This document shows positions 32,970 through 44,036 of a DNA stretch of 64,000 nucleotides, one piece after another. The number at the start of each line of letters is the position of its first letter. The stretch's first letter is position 1. The notes under the pieces are model-generated. The model worked only from the letters and a program-made list of their open reading frames with translations, was not told where the DNA came from and did no database searches. The stretch is from positions 1-64,000 of the forward strand of contig JBBHKE010003080.1 in the NCBI GenBank assembly GCA_037447655.1, written 5' to 3'. Position numbers and translations under genes: made by a program. The DNA comes from Zygnema cylindricum. Its lineage: Eukaryota; Streptophyta; Zygnematophyceae; Zygnematales; Zygnemataceae.

Positions 32970-34118
32970 GGTTATGGGCCCACCCTCTAGGGTGCCCATT
33001 TTCAATGGAACAGGGTTCATTTATTGGGAAACTATGATGAGGGGTGCATTGTTTGAAAAAAGGCTTTGGGGCATTGTGAGTGGTCGTGTGCATCGGCCAT
33101 CCGCAAAATTGGGAGTTCCACCAGGGTTTGGAGGATCTCGGTTCACGAGGGATCTACGGGGGCAGAGGTGGTAGAGGATGTTGGAAAAAGCATCGTGTGC
33201 GACATAGGGAAGGAGAAAGGGAAGGAGAAACTCACACCGATGCCTACAGGATCGATTCCGATAGCAGATGTTCAGAAAACCAAGGCTAATGATAGTGAAA
33301 TTTGGGATTTCAACAATACCGTGGTGACTCATTATATTCTCGGGCGTCTCACCCAAGCAGTGGCTACACCTCATCTTCATGTTGACAAGGCAAACGAGTT
33401 GTGGGAGGCTCTTGTCAGCATTTACAAGAGTGGTACAATTCAGCAGCAGAAGCTGGCAGATCAGAAGGTAAAAGCATATGTATACAAAGGGGGAAAGATG
33501 TTAGATTTTTGTAATGACTTGGCTGGGTTATTTAAGGAGTTGGAGAGTGCAGGGAAAAGGGAGACCGAGAAGGAGAAGGTGAATACTTTGTTGATGAAAC
33601 TCCCATATGATTCTGAAAACATTATTAACAGGGTTCAGGATTTGCCAGATCATTGATGGATCTGGAACTCCGTTGTGGGAATGATTTTGGTTCGGGAAAG
33701 CACAATTGAGATTCGGAGAGGAGGAAAGAGTGTTCAGGCATTGGCTGCTGGTACTAACTGGGGGGATAAGGATTCCAAGAAACCTTATGGGAACTTTGGT
33801 GGAGGAGGAAGAGGAAACCATGACGGATTTGGACCAAGGGCTCCGAAGGGGCTTTGCCATTTTTGTAAGAAGCCAGGACACTACATGGCGGAGTGCACTA
33901 AGTTGACGGAGTTGAGATTGAAGGAGGAATCGATTGGAAAACCAACCGGAAGGAAAAAGAAGGCGTTCGTTGCGACACAAGTCATAGGAGAGGATACCGA
34001 TGATGACTATGGAGAACGTCTCCTCGACGAGGAATTTGAGGTGAAAAGTGAGCCGGAGATTCCAAGGAGGCAAAAGTGTGCTTTTGGTGGAGTGAAAGAA
34101 GCAATTGAAGAAGGATAG
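32950..34118 (+). pseudogene. Element F Gag
   Basis: Starts with ATG at 32950 inside the LTR (MEVKELQVMGPPSRVP) and crosses the primer-binding site. A frameshift near 33170 moves to the frame encoding WDFNNTVVTHYILGRLTQAVATPHL and ADQKVKAYVYKGGKMLDFC. A stop at 33654-33656 replaces the Arg of PDSRWIW. The CCHC knuckle CHFCKKPGHYMAEC (about 33850-33890) is intact. The frame ends with TAG at 34116-34118, where other copies have Trp of GWIIDSGAS. Confidence 0.88.
32970..32984 (+). other. Element F primer-binding site (half tRNA-iMet)
   Basis: GGTTATGGGCCCACC immediately after the 5' LTR. Confidence 0.88.
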
Positions 34119-37100
34119 ATCATTTATTCAAGAGCCTCTATGCATATGTGTAGAGAATTACCATTGTTTACCAAAATGAGAAAGATCCCTAATGTAGAGA
34201 TAGAGTATGGGGATGGGAGAATAGTGACCACTAATTCAGTGGGATCAGTAGATCTGAGGGTCCTAGTTGATGGAAAGACATCTATAGTTACTTTCTCTGA
34301 TGTTCTTTTTATTCCGGAGCTGAACAAAAATCTTATCTCTACGTCGGTCTTAGATGATAAGGGCTTTGAGACTAGTACTAAGAAAGGAGTCTTCGTTGCT
34401 AGCTATGAGAATGAAGTGTACTTCACAGCTAAAAAGGGTAGCCAAGGAATGTTTAGGCTAAATTTGAGTAATGGAAAGACGGGAGTTTACTATGCTGGTG
34501 TAAGTGATTTGATGATGAGGCATAAAAGATTGGGACATGTGCATCTAGATAGATTGAAGGAAATGAAGAAAACGGGTGTAGTTGACGGCATATTTTGGAG
34601 ATAATGAGACTTTGGATGATTGTAGTGGGTGTGCTCAAGGAAAGGCCTACAGATTGCCTTTTCCAAAAGCCGCAACATATAAGGGTGAAAAGGTTTTAGA
34701 TTTGGTTCACACTGACATATGGGGACCGGCTAAAGTGCCATCAGTTGGTGGGAAAAGATTTATGCTTACTATCACTGATGATTAGTCTAGATACTCTAGA
34801 GTATATTTCTTGAAAAACAAATTTGAGGCTTCGGCTTACTTTAAAGAATATAAACCATGGAGTGAAACAATTCATGAGACACCTATAAAGAGAGTGAGAA
34901 GTGATAATGGGGGGGAATTCACTTCTAATGAATTTGAGGATTACTTGAAAGAGAAAGGGGTTCAACACCAAAAGACCGTCCCAAAGAACCCAGAACAAAA
35001 TGGTGTAGCCGAGAGACTAAATCGGACATTAAGTGATAGTGCCCGTAGCATGTTGACAGATAAAAAGATAAAGAAAAGCTTTTGGGCAGAAGCCATGAAT
35101 TGTGCTAACTATCTCAAAAATAGAGTCCTTACCTCAGCTGTAAAAGGTCAAACACTCTATGAAAGATGGACTGGGAGAAAACCTAACATATCATACATAA
35201 AGGTGTTTGGAAGTCAAGTGTTTAGTTTAAACACAGAAAAATCTGATTGGAAGTTAGACGCTAGAGGAAAGCCGGGATACTTACTTGGGTATGATGAGAA
35301 CGTAAAAGGGTATACAGTTTATGATCTCGGAAAAGAAGACATAATTCTAGTGAAACACTTGGTAGTTATGGACGAAGGAAAATCCATAGATCCCTTTAAG
35401 TACACTAAACCGGTCAAAATTAGATTTGAATCCGAAAGTGAATTAGATTCAGATTCTACTAACCGAACTCCGGTTCAGCCTGACTTTGCAGAGGAAGAGG
35501 AAAAACTCACCGAGAGTGATCCTCTCTTGGAGTCACAACATCCGGTTCAAACCGAGGAAGAAAATGAAGAAAAACTGGAAACGGACGATGAACGTCCGGA
35601 GATGGACTTCACGGATAGGGGAGAAGGCGAAGTTGTTCGGAGAAACCCGAGATTACCCTCCATTCCAGCATCAGAGTTTGAAGGAGGAAGGAGAAGCAGC
35701 AAGAGGCTTCAAGAGAGACAAGTGAACAACAAGGTAACTAAGCTGTCACATTTGAGTGAACCTCAGACTTACTCGGATGCAGTTAATAGTCCGGAAGGTA
35801 GTAGATGGGTGACAGCTATTAATGATGAGATGGCTTCCATTATGGAAGCAAACACCTGGGAGTTGGTGGATTGTCCTCCGGATAGAAAGCCAATAGGATG
35901 CAAGTGGGTAATTAAGTTGAAGTTCAATTATGATAACACTATCGAGCGATACAAGGCCAGATTAGTGGCAAAGGGGTTCACACAGAAGGAGGGAATCGAT
36001 TATGAGGAGACCTTTGCTCCGGTTGTTAGATTCCCCTCCGTCCGGATTTTACTTAGTCTCGCGGCAGCGGAAGACATGGAAGTGCACCAGATGGACATCA
36101 AAACTGCTTTCTTACATGGAGAATTGGAAGAAGAGATTTTCATGAGACAACCGGAAGGATTTGTGGAGAAAGGAGAAGAAAGCAAGGTGTGTAGATTGAT
36201 AAAGTCCCTTTATGGACTAAAGCAAGCTCCACGCCAATGGAACAAAAAGTTGGACGAGTTCTTGACGAATTTGGGATATATCCGAACTAGTTCGGATTAT
36301 TCGATCTACTTATTTGAGGATGAGGAAGGTATAATTTTCATTGCCATATATGTTGACGATTTGCTTGTGTTAAGTAAATCAATGGTGAAAATTAATAGAT
36401 TGAAAAAGGATCTAAAGAGTAGATTTGAAATGAAAGATTTGGGGGAGGTAAAGTACATATTGGGAATACAAATGGAGAGGGATAGAGAAAAGAAGATAAT
36501 TAGACTAACTCAAAAGGAAGCAATTGGGAATATGCTAGAAAAATTTCAAATGGATAAAGCAAATAGTTGTACAACTCCAATGGACTTAAAGAAGGGAAGT
36601 GAGGGGAGCTCAGAAGAGGAATCTTGATCTTAGATAATGAGTTAGGACCTGAGGAAAGTAAGTTCATGCAAACTATTCCGTACAGACAGGTTGTCGGTAG
36701 TTTGATTTATTTTATGAATTTTACTCGTCCTGATATAGCAGCAGCTGTGGGGGTATTAAGTAAGAGTCTGAATGATCCTAGAAAGAAAGATTGGGAAGCG
36801 GCCGAAAGGGTCATGCGGTACTTGATAGGGAAAAGAGATCTATGGTTGCATTTGGGAGGGGATAATACTGACATCACCACTTGGAGTGATGCCAATTGTG
36901 GGGATGCTCCGATGAGGAGGTGTACTTCTAGGTATGTGTTATATGTTGGGAATGGAGCTTGTTGTTGGAGCAGCAAGCAACAAAAGGTGATTGCTCAGTC
37001 TACCATAGAGGCTGAGTATATGGCCTCTTGTTCGACTGTGAAAGAGTTAATGTGGGTGAATTCTTTGCTTCAAGAATTAAGATATATGAAGAATGGAGTG

Positions 37101-37343
37101 CAAAAAATATTTTGTGACTATCAAGCTGCGATTGCAATTTCAGCAAACCCTAAACATCACTTTAAAACAAAGCATATGGATATTCGTTTGAGCTTTGTTA
37201 GAGAAAAGGTTGAGAATAAAATAATTACCTTGGAATATAGACCAGATGGAGAGATGGAAGCAGATATGATGACAAAACCGGTTCCTTCTCCCAAACTGAT
37301 ATTTTGTAGGGAGAAATGTGGGCTAAAGCAAAAGCTAGACTAG
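34119..37343 (+). pseudogene. Element F protease, integrase, reverse transcriptase and RNase H
   Basis: The protease active-site motif has decayed from DSGAS to YSRAS (34126-34140), removing the catalytic Asp. A frameshift near 34595 and a TAG at 34783-34785 (Trp to stop in TDDW) break the integrase. 34810-36627 is open for 605 codons through RSDNGGEFTS, NGVAERLNRT, the GGRRSSK linker, TAFLHGELE and YVDDLLVLSKS. A frameshift near 36620 leads to 36624-37343, with RNase H motifs TWSDANCGDAP, EAEYMASCSTVKE and KHMDIRLSFVREK. The stop is at 37341-37343, just before the polypurine tract. Confidence 0.9.
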
Positions 37344-37356
37344 AAAATAAGGGGAG
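37344..37356 (+). other. Element F polypurine tract
   Basis: AAAATAAGGGGAG abuts the 3' LTR (TGTTCAAAAAGG). The same motif precedes the 3' LTR of elements A, B and D. Confidence 0.85.
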
Positions 37357-38348
37357 TGTTCAAAAAGGTATTTTTTAGTCTTTTTTCTTTTATGGTCTTC
37401 CAGCAGCCTTCATACTTGTCGTAGTCACTGATGACTTGCAAGCAGCCATAGCTGTCTCATACAGGTAAGGAGACAGAGCAGAAGCTTTAAATTCATGTAA
37501 AACTTATGCATTCCCTAGTAGGACTTGAACCGGTGACCTCTGGATATAGGCCGTTCACCGTAGCCGTTATCCTTATCCACTAGGTCCTAACGAAACGATA
37601 TACATATTAGGTTTGGTATTAATTTATAATGTGACACGTCGGCATACTTCACTTAAACATAGTACGAGACGAAACGAACATGAAACGTGCGAGACCGCAC
37701 GAAATAAAGTACCGCACGAAACGACATCAAATTTCGACGGACGAAATTGAAAGTCGTTCACGATCGACAGCTTGCGGAGGAACCGGAATTCCAAAATCAT
37801 TTTGGCGGTTTGCTGAGCATATGTCGGCGGGTGACACGTGGCGAAGAATGATTGGACAACAGATATCACGGAGGGAGCAGCTTCGGTTCAGGAACTGACA
37901 CGCGTCAGCGGAGCGGCCATACCGTACTATGGCCGTACAAGAAGTACAGTGGTACCCGTACCTTCTTGTACCTTACAGTCATTTGATTGGATAGGTACAC
38001 TAGTAGTAGGCTTAGAGAGGTAGTTTAGGACTTAGAATATTTCTTGAATTCAGCCTCTCTCCCAGAGTGCTTCTGTATTTATGACCAACTTTGGTCAGCC
38101 ATACCAGAGTGCTTCTGTATTTATGACCAACTTTGGTCAGCCATAACTTAATGCGCAGGTGAGCAAATTCAGTGATTCTTTTTAAAACGGACTCAGAGGA
38201 GTCTAACCTACACACGGGTGTAGTTGGTTAGAGTTTTAGCGTTCCAAGGTGGGACTTATTCACTGTCAAAGTCAAAAGTGTATATATTATCCTAGAGGCT
38301 TCACATAAGTTGGACATTCTGTGTACCAATGGAGGTCACAGGATTACA
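37357..38348 (+). repeat. Element F 3' LTR
   Basis: TGTTCAAAAAGG to ...GGATTACA. A 42-bp segment starting ccagagtgcttctg is tandemly duplicated (38062-38103, 38104-38145), absent from the 5' LTR. Confidence 0.9.
37513..37591 (-). other. Antisense tRNA-like module in element F 3' LTR
   Basis: Same A-box/B-box arrangement as 32161-32237, with CCTAGTGGATAAGG and GGTTCAAGTCC on the minus strand. Confidence 0.55.
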
Positions 38349-38820
38349 CATCACCACTTAGAGTGATGCCAGTTAGGGAGATGTGCCTTTAAAGAGGTGT
38401 ACGACTGGATATATGTTGCAAATTGGATCTGGTGCATGTTGTTGGAGTAGCAAGCAACAAAAAGTAGTTGCTCAGTCCACTATGGAGGCTGAATACATGG
38501 CTTCCTGTGCTGCCACCAAAGAATTAATGTGGATTAAATTTTTTTTTTAAGAACTTGGGTTCATGAAGTCTGGAACTCAAAATGTTTTTTTGGATAATCA
38601 AGCTGCTATATCTATTGCAGCAAATCCGAAACATCACTTCAAAGCTAAGCATACGGATATTAGACTAAGCTTTGTCAGAGAGAAGGTAGAAAATAAAATT
38701 ATTAAACTGGTTCATAAAACTGATAGGGAAATGATTGCAGACATGATGACAAAAGCAGTGCTTTCCCGAAAGTTGATTTATTGCAGAAAAAACTGTGGAT
38801 TAAAATTGAAAAGTGACTAG
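38349..38820 (+). pseudogene. Element E RNase H remnant and polyprotein end
   Basis: Resumes at the target duplication of element F with the degenerate TWSDAS region (stops), then KQQKVVAQSTMEAEYMASCA, a frame break in the run of T at 38540, and DNQAAISIAANPKHH through KLKSD-stop at 38820. It is followed by the polypurine tract ATTAAGGGG. Confidence 0.85.
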
Positions 38821-38833
38821 GAATTAAGGGGTG

Positions 38834-39732
38834 TGTTGAAAATAGGTAATTAATAGTTCACTTCCCTATTTTAGTTTTGGTTTAAAGAAAGAGAGCGAGG
38901 ATCAAAGGCGCGCCATGGCTGCCGCCATATTTATAAAGTGGCAGCTTTTGAAGTAAAGGGTATATTACTAAAATGATGCATAAGTCTAAATTTGAACTTG
39001 CGACCTCTAGAGTCTCTATATCCTAACGCCTTAACCATTAAGGTGTTACGAAACGATACATGTGATGGGTTTCGTAATTATATAAACATTATCGCAACAG
39101 CTAATTAACAGCAGACTAACCAAAAGGAGCAATTCCTGCATGTACGCGAATCTGAACCGTGTAAAATATGTTTTGATAGGACGGCCGGCATTATAGCTGT
39201 CACGCGAAGTGAGCTTTTGGCGGCATACGGAGATAGCGTCACGTGGTGTCACGTGGTGCCATGTGGCTTCACATTATTTGATACCGGAGAAGATGGGAGG
39301 AGGAACCATGGCTTCCGATTTGACAGGTGTCACCTTGTAGACCTTGTCGTACAATGGTCGTACAATAAGTACATCGCCCATTGTACCTTCTTGTACTATA
39401 TAGTGTTCCTATTAGACTAGGGTTTAGTAGTAGGTAGTCGTGAGTAGGCAGACCGAGACTTAGTAATATTTAGGTACCTCTCTCTCTAAGAGAGCTTGTA
39501 ACTATAAAGGTCATCTTTGACTAGCCATAACTTACTGCTCAAGGGAGCAAATTCATTGATTCTTTTTGCGTTTGACTCAAAGGAGTCTTCTCCTCATAGG
39601 GGTGAGATTGGTCAGAATATTTGTGTTCCTGGGTGGCGCTTATTCAGCGGGAAAGTAGAAGGGGCAAATATTATCCTAGAGGCTTTACATAGGCTGCTCA
39701 TTCTGTGGGTCAATGGAGACCACAGAATTTCA
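38834..39732 (+). repeat. Element E 3' LTR
   Basis: TGTTGAAAATAGGTAATTAATAG to ...CAGAATTTCA, followed by the target duplication gtagc. The MITE of the 5' LTR is absent, giving the pre-insertion sequence. Confidence 0.9.
38978..39052 (-). other. Antisense tRNA-like module in element E 3' LTR (uninterrupted)
   Basis: On the minus strand: ACACCTTAATGGTTAAGGCG (D-arm/A-box-like), AGAGACTCTAGAGGTCGC, AAGTTCAAATT (B-box-like), then TTTT at 38970-38973. TATCGTTTCGTAA precedes it, as in element F (TTGTTTCGTTA). Confidence 0.55.
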
Positions 39733-39737
39733 GTAGC

Positions 39738-40999
39738 TTCCATATCCAAGGGTTTTCTGTTTAACATGTATTGTATCTCAACATTAAAATCAACAAATAC
39801 ATGATAATTATTGGCATACACTTTAATCGTACTTTCGACTTATCGCAAACATTTGATTATTTGTTGGATTGCCACAAAAATATGTAAGCAATCCAATCTC
39901 ATATCTTTATTAGTTGTTTCACTTTTATAAGTGCAACAGATCTAATTGGCAATGCAAATTTAGTCCAAATGGTGTTGTTTTGGTATTCATTTGATATGTG
40001 TTATCAACAACATGTATTAAGGAAAACCATTTTTTGTAATCATTTCGATAGGGATGAAAAAACGGTGTAAGCTTCACTAAAACACATTGTTTATTTGTTT
40101 TGTTTGACATTTCGCTTAAAAAAAAATACAGTAAATGTACGTTTTTAAGCCCTAATGTCTTCAAATAGTCGTGTGAATTGGATTTTTTCTAAGCCCATAG
40201 AGTATCCCATCTTTTTTTGTGGAAATTTTAGCTGCTCGTGCAACACTACGACACTCACATTTGGATAAGCTAAAACAAGTGCAATATTTATACCAAACGG
40301 TCGACAAACGCTCGAATCTCCATGTACGTTAGGCATAGGCAACAACATTAAAAAAATTATACTACCTTTAGACCACAACCTTTTGCAAATTTAAATCATA
40401 CCTATTGTTGTTGCGTTTATTATTTGTTTATCAACAAGTCGAATAAGTACTTTCGTAGTTTTCTACCTTGATTGGTAAGGGGGACCGTGTAAGCACACAC
40501 AAAATTTCCATTTTTTCCGGAATAATGCATTAGTGTATGGAATGAGGAGTGTTATGGTATGTCAAGGTGATTGATTGATGAACTCTCTTATAAATATGTA
40601 CAAGGACACACCCGATATAATATAAACCTTGGATATACCTCGAGCTACACTTTCGAAAACCCATATCTTTTCGTTTAGTGATTGTTGATTACCTGAAATG
40701 GGTCTCGTACCTCCAACATTTTTTATGGCTCCTTGAAAATCATACGCCATTGTGGCCTCTCCTCCTCTCTCACCCACTACCTTTTCTTGGAATCAAACAT
40801 GATAATATCGTTATAAGAAGTAATTAATCTGTTTTTTTTTTGTTTTTTTAATACTATGTACATAATTTGGTGGTAGGTTCAAAGAGAAAAGACCAAAATC
40901 TGGAAGCCGATTTTTGACGTCAGCTGCGACAACCAAACATGATGTCTACAATGTCACAACAAACCAAATGTCTACACAAAAAAATGACATTGTAGAAAA
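39738..40999. other. Intergenic host DNA right of element E
   Basis: AT-rich. Short frames (such as 39925-40164, 40145-40378 and 40562-40777, all minus) show no domain. The end (about 40915-40999) contains TGACGTCA and repeated ATGTCTACA motifs resembling MITE interior, so the next MITE may have landed in an older relative. Confidence 0.4.
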
Positions 41000-41191
41000 T
41001 TAGGGTACTTTCGCATATGACCGAAACTATAGTCTTGTAACTTTGTTTTTAGCGAAGATATTCCGTACTACTTTCAGAGCGTTTGTATGTAAATAAATGA
41101 AATCGCCACTTTAGATTGTGACGGATGTAGACGTGGGTGTAATTTGTGACAATTGTATACGACTGCAAAACTTGAGACAATTGATGACGTT

Positions 41192-42186
41192 TGTAATTCT
41201 GTGTCCCCCATTTGGACCAAAATTGAGAAAGCCTCTAGGTAGTTTTTCACAAACCCACTTTCAACTAGAACAACTGCCACCCAAACAAGCAACTAGACAA
41301 TCTGACTACACCCATGTGCAGTCTAAACTCCCTTGAGTCCACAGCAAAAAGAATCACTGAAAACGCCCAACCAGGCGATTAGTTATCAAGTGGCAAAGAT
41401 GCTAATATTTATACAAGTTTGTTGGGAGAGAGGCGGACTTCCTCAATCCTCTAAGTCCTAAACCCCTCTCACAACCCCTATCTACTGATGTACAAACCAA
41501 TCAGAAGATTGTACAGTAGAGAAAGGTAGTAAGGTAGATGTACTTTCTGTACGGCTTGTGTACGACAAGGCCATGGACTGGACGACTGTCTCCTTCAGAC
41601 TCGTCCTCATGCTCTTTGGGATTCACGCTTCCCAAATATATATTGCCGCGTGTCGCCAGGTAATGTCACGTCTTAAAACCGCCAAGGCGGCTATTCCTAG
41701 ATCTCGGCGATGATGCGGGCCGTTTGATCCAAACCATCTTTTAATGCTCGCCGTTCAAAAAAAATGTCCGGTACATTTGTTTCGTGCGCACTATAAAAAT
41801 CCAATCGGTTTCTAAGTCTTTAAATAGTAATTCCGTTAAACAGATTAATGTTTTAGTGACTGTTTAAATAGCAATCACACCCTAAGTATCCTAACGGAAT
41901 ACTACGACAGACTGGTAAAGGCTGATGGCTACGCCTCGCTCGTCGGTCGAAGGTTTGAGTCCTACCGGACTCAACCTTTTTGGTTGAGAGTGATTTAGGT
42001 CACTCTTTAGCCCTGCCTAAGGAGCTAAGGCAGCCATGGCTCCATGGCTCTCTCTCTCCTTCAGTGACTACAACAAGTATAGGGGCTAGAGAGAGAAGGT
42101 GGAGGCAGGCTGCCTGAGCTTTCTTTTAGCTAATTTAACTAATTAAGACCTAGTTAATACCTCCCCTAAATCTAGTGATTTCAACA
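41192..42186 (-). repeat. Solo copia LTR, element A family
   Basis: TGTTGAAATCACTAG at 42186 to ...CAGAATTACA at 41192 in minus orientation. No primer-binding site or coding sequence adjoins. Flanking 5-mers acgtt (41187-41191) and acatt (42187-42191) match at four of five bases. It still has the complete U5 terminus that element A lost. Confidence 0.85.
41895..41981 (+). other. Antisense tRNA-like module in solo LTR
   Basis: GACAGACTGGTAAAGGC (A-box-like), GGTTTGAGTCC (B-box-like) and TTTTT at 41977-41981. It has a substitution pattern similar to 4326-4411. Confidence 0.5.
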
Positions 42187-43164
42187 ACATTTACAAAAAA
42201 GCGAATGTTGTAGACGTCTAGCTACTTGTGACATTGTAGATATTTAGGGTTTGTGATATTTTGACGTCACGCTCAAATTATGACATCGTCGACGCCACAA
42301 ATCCTAAAACTTTCCGTCATGGTTTTTTGATTTTGCTTTTTAGTCTTTTCTCACTCTACTTGCCATCAAAATACTTTCAATGATGGTAAAAATAAATCGT
42401 TTTTAGAGATCTTTCATTTAATACCATTATTAACGTTTTTCATTGCAAAAATTGTGAGATAGACGCGGTAGTGGAAGATGGGGAGAGAGAGAGAGACGCT
42501 TTCACATACTTCACTTTTGCGAAATGACGTCCGTTGGCCGAGACACCCTCCACGGCCCCTGTATGGGAAAAAACGCACAGAAAAAAGTCACGCACACGTT
42601 GAAAACGTGCAGTGGGTTTTTTTTTTGGTACTCCGCGCACAAAAATTGTCAAAAACTTCCGACACGTGCGACAACATCTGTCTATTCACTCACCTCATGG
42701 AACTTTATTTAAAATGACCTTGCGAGGTGATTTCATATAAAGTTTGAAGATGAGCTAGAAAGACGCGAAAGTGGGTCGAAATGTGCTAGACGACAAACTG
42801 CATCGCGCTAGACGACAAACTGCATCGCGCTATACGACAAACTCCAGTACACATAAAATTACAAGGTAACGCAACTTGTTCGGTGGTAATTTCATTTTTT
42901 TGGTACGGCTGCATATTTTCTCGTTTTTTTCTAAGTTATGGAGGAAATCGACAGAAAATCACTGTAACTTTAGCACGTGCGAGAGTACCCTTACATAGCA
43001 TATACAAATATCACGACTTCAACTAACGACTTTGTTTTTGGACATTGGAAAGCCCGTAAAACTCGTACGAAGAACTATCACTAGAAAACAAATTCTATTC
43101 GCTATGTTATAGCTGTATGGGGCACAACCTTTATTATGCTTCTGACTCGCGGTACGCAGAATAA

Positions 43165-43966
43165 GGATACGTCCCCATGTGTTAAAGTATCTACTTTTTG
43201 CCCTAAAATTCAACTTTGACAAAAACTTTAACCGTACGATAAAATCATGTTTACCAAAGTACAATGAACGTCAATTCATACTTTGGATGTACAACGTGTT
43301 TGTCGTCATGTGAACGCATTTTGGCGTTTCCCCTTTTCGACCCTCGGGCAAGAGAATCCAGCCCAAAAAAAAACTTCATCCAAAATCACCTCGAGGGCGT
43401 GATTTTAGTTCAAGTACCGCCCAAACAGCGAATGAAAAACGACCCACGCACGCGCCACACGAGAGCGATTCTTTTTAGAATGGGGAGAGTCCTCGCTATT
43501 TTTCTTCGTGGCCGTCACGCGCATGTACGGAAAAAAAATTGCAGGGGTCTCGGACCTCCACTTTCATTCATGGGTCCTTAGGATGATTTGTCACCGTCGT
43601 CGCCTCTCCCCTCTCCCTCTCACACTATCACTATTATCTCACACTTTTTAGAATGAGACACGACAATAATGATATAAAATGAAATATCTTTTCAAATTAT
43701 TTGTTTTGACAATTTTTAGGTTTTTTTTCAATGTCAAATCGAATGGGAAAAGTAGAAAAAACCCAGTGCAAGTGTGAAGATGAGCTGGAAGTGGGTCGCG
43801 ATGATAATACTGCCAAATCGCCGTACCTTTCAAGTTCCAAGATGACGCAAAATGTATTTGAGTTTTTGTCCATTTTTCGTGCGGCGTAATGTTTTCAAGT
43901 AGGAAGTCCCATTTTCTGTGTAAACGACGGAAAAAAACCCTTACTTGAACACATGGGGACACGCCC
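43165..43966 (+). mobile_element. MITE (GGATACGTCCCC ends)
   Basis: Left end GGATACGTCCCCATGTG and right end CACATGGGGACACGCCC are imperfect inverted repeats flanked by TAA (43162-43164 and 43967-43969). About 802 bp, no transposase. The first half is shared with the units of the 48319-50236 composite (TTTCGACCCTCGGGCAAGAG and the following block). Confidence 0.85.
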
Positions 43967-44036
43967 TAACAAAGTGGTTAGTAACTCCCGCTCAACAATG
44001 CATTTTGACGGCATCACCAGCCTGTTAAAAGAGTAA

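Larger units (their letters stand above)
32004..38348 (+). mobile_element. Ty1/copia element F, inserted in element E RNase H
   Basis: Plus-strand element: 5' LTR 32004-32969 (966 bp), internal 32970-37356, 3' LTR 37357-38348 (992 bp), perfect target duplication catca (31999-32003 and 38349-38353). Gag-pol is full length but carries several nonsense codons and frameshifts. The LTR length difference comes from a 42-bp tandem duplication in the 3' LTR and a 17-bp one in the 5' LTR. Confidence 0.94.
19930..39732 (+). mobile_element. Ty1/copia element E (decayed), host to elements D, F and a MITE
   Basis: Plus-strand copia element with perfect target duplication gtagc (19925-19929 and 39733-39737). 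The 5' LTR (19930-21605) contains a 785-bp MITE. The 3' LTR is 38834-39732 (899 bp). Its gag-pol is split by element D at 23194 and by element F at 32004, and the reading frame resumes immediately after each target duplication. The coding sequence has numerous stops and the integrase catalytic Glu region reads NGVAKRVNRT instead of NGVAERLNRT. Confidence 0.93.
41003..42990 (+). mobile_element. MITE (GGGTACTYTCGC ends) split by a solo LTR
   Basis: Terminal inverted repeats GGGTACTTTCGCATATG (left) and CACGTGCGAGAGTACCC (right) are flanked by TTA (41000-41002 and 42991-42993). Removing the solo LTR at 41192-42186 and its 5-bp duplication leaves about 988 bp. That remainder aligns with the interior of the 48319-50236 composite in the reverse direction. 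Non-coding, with CRE-like TGACGTCA near 42262. Confidence 0.85.
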
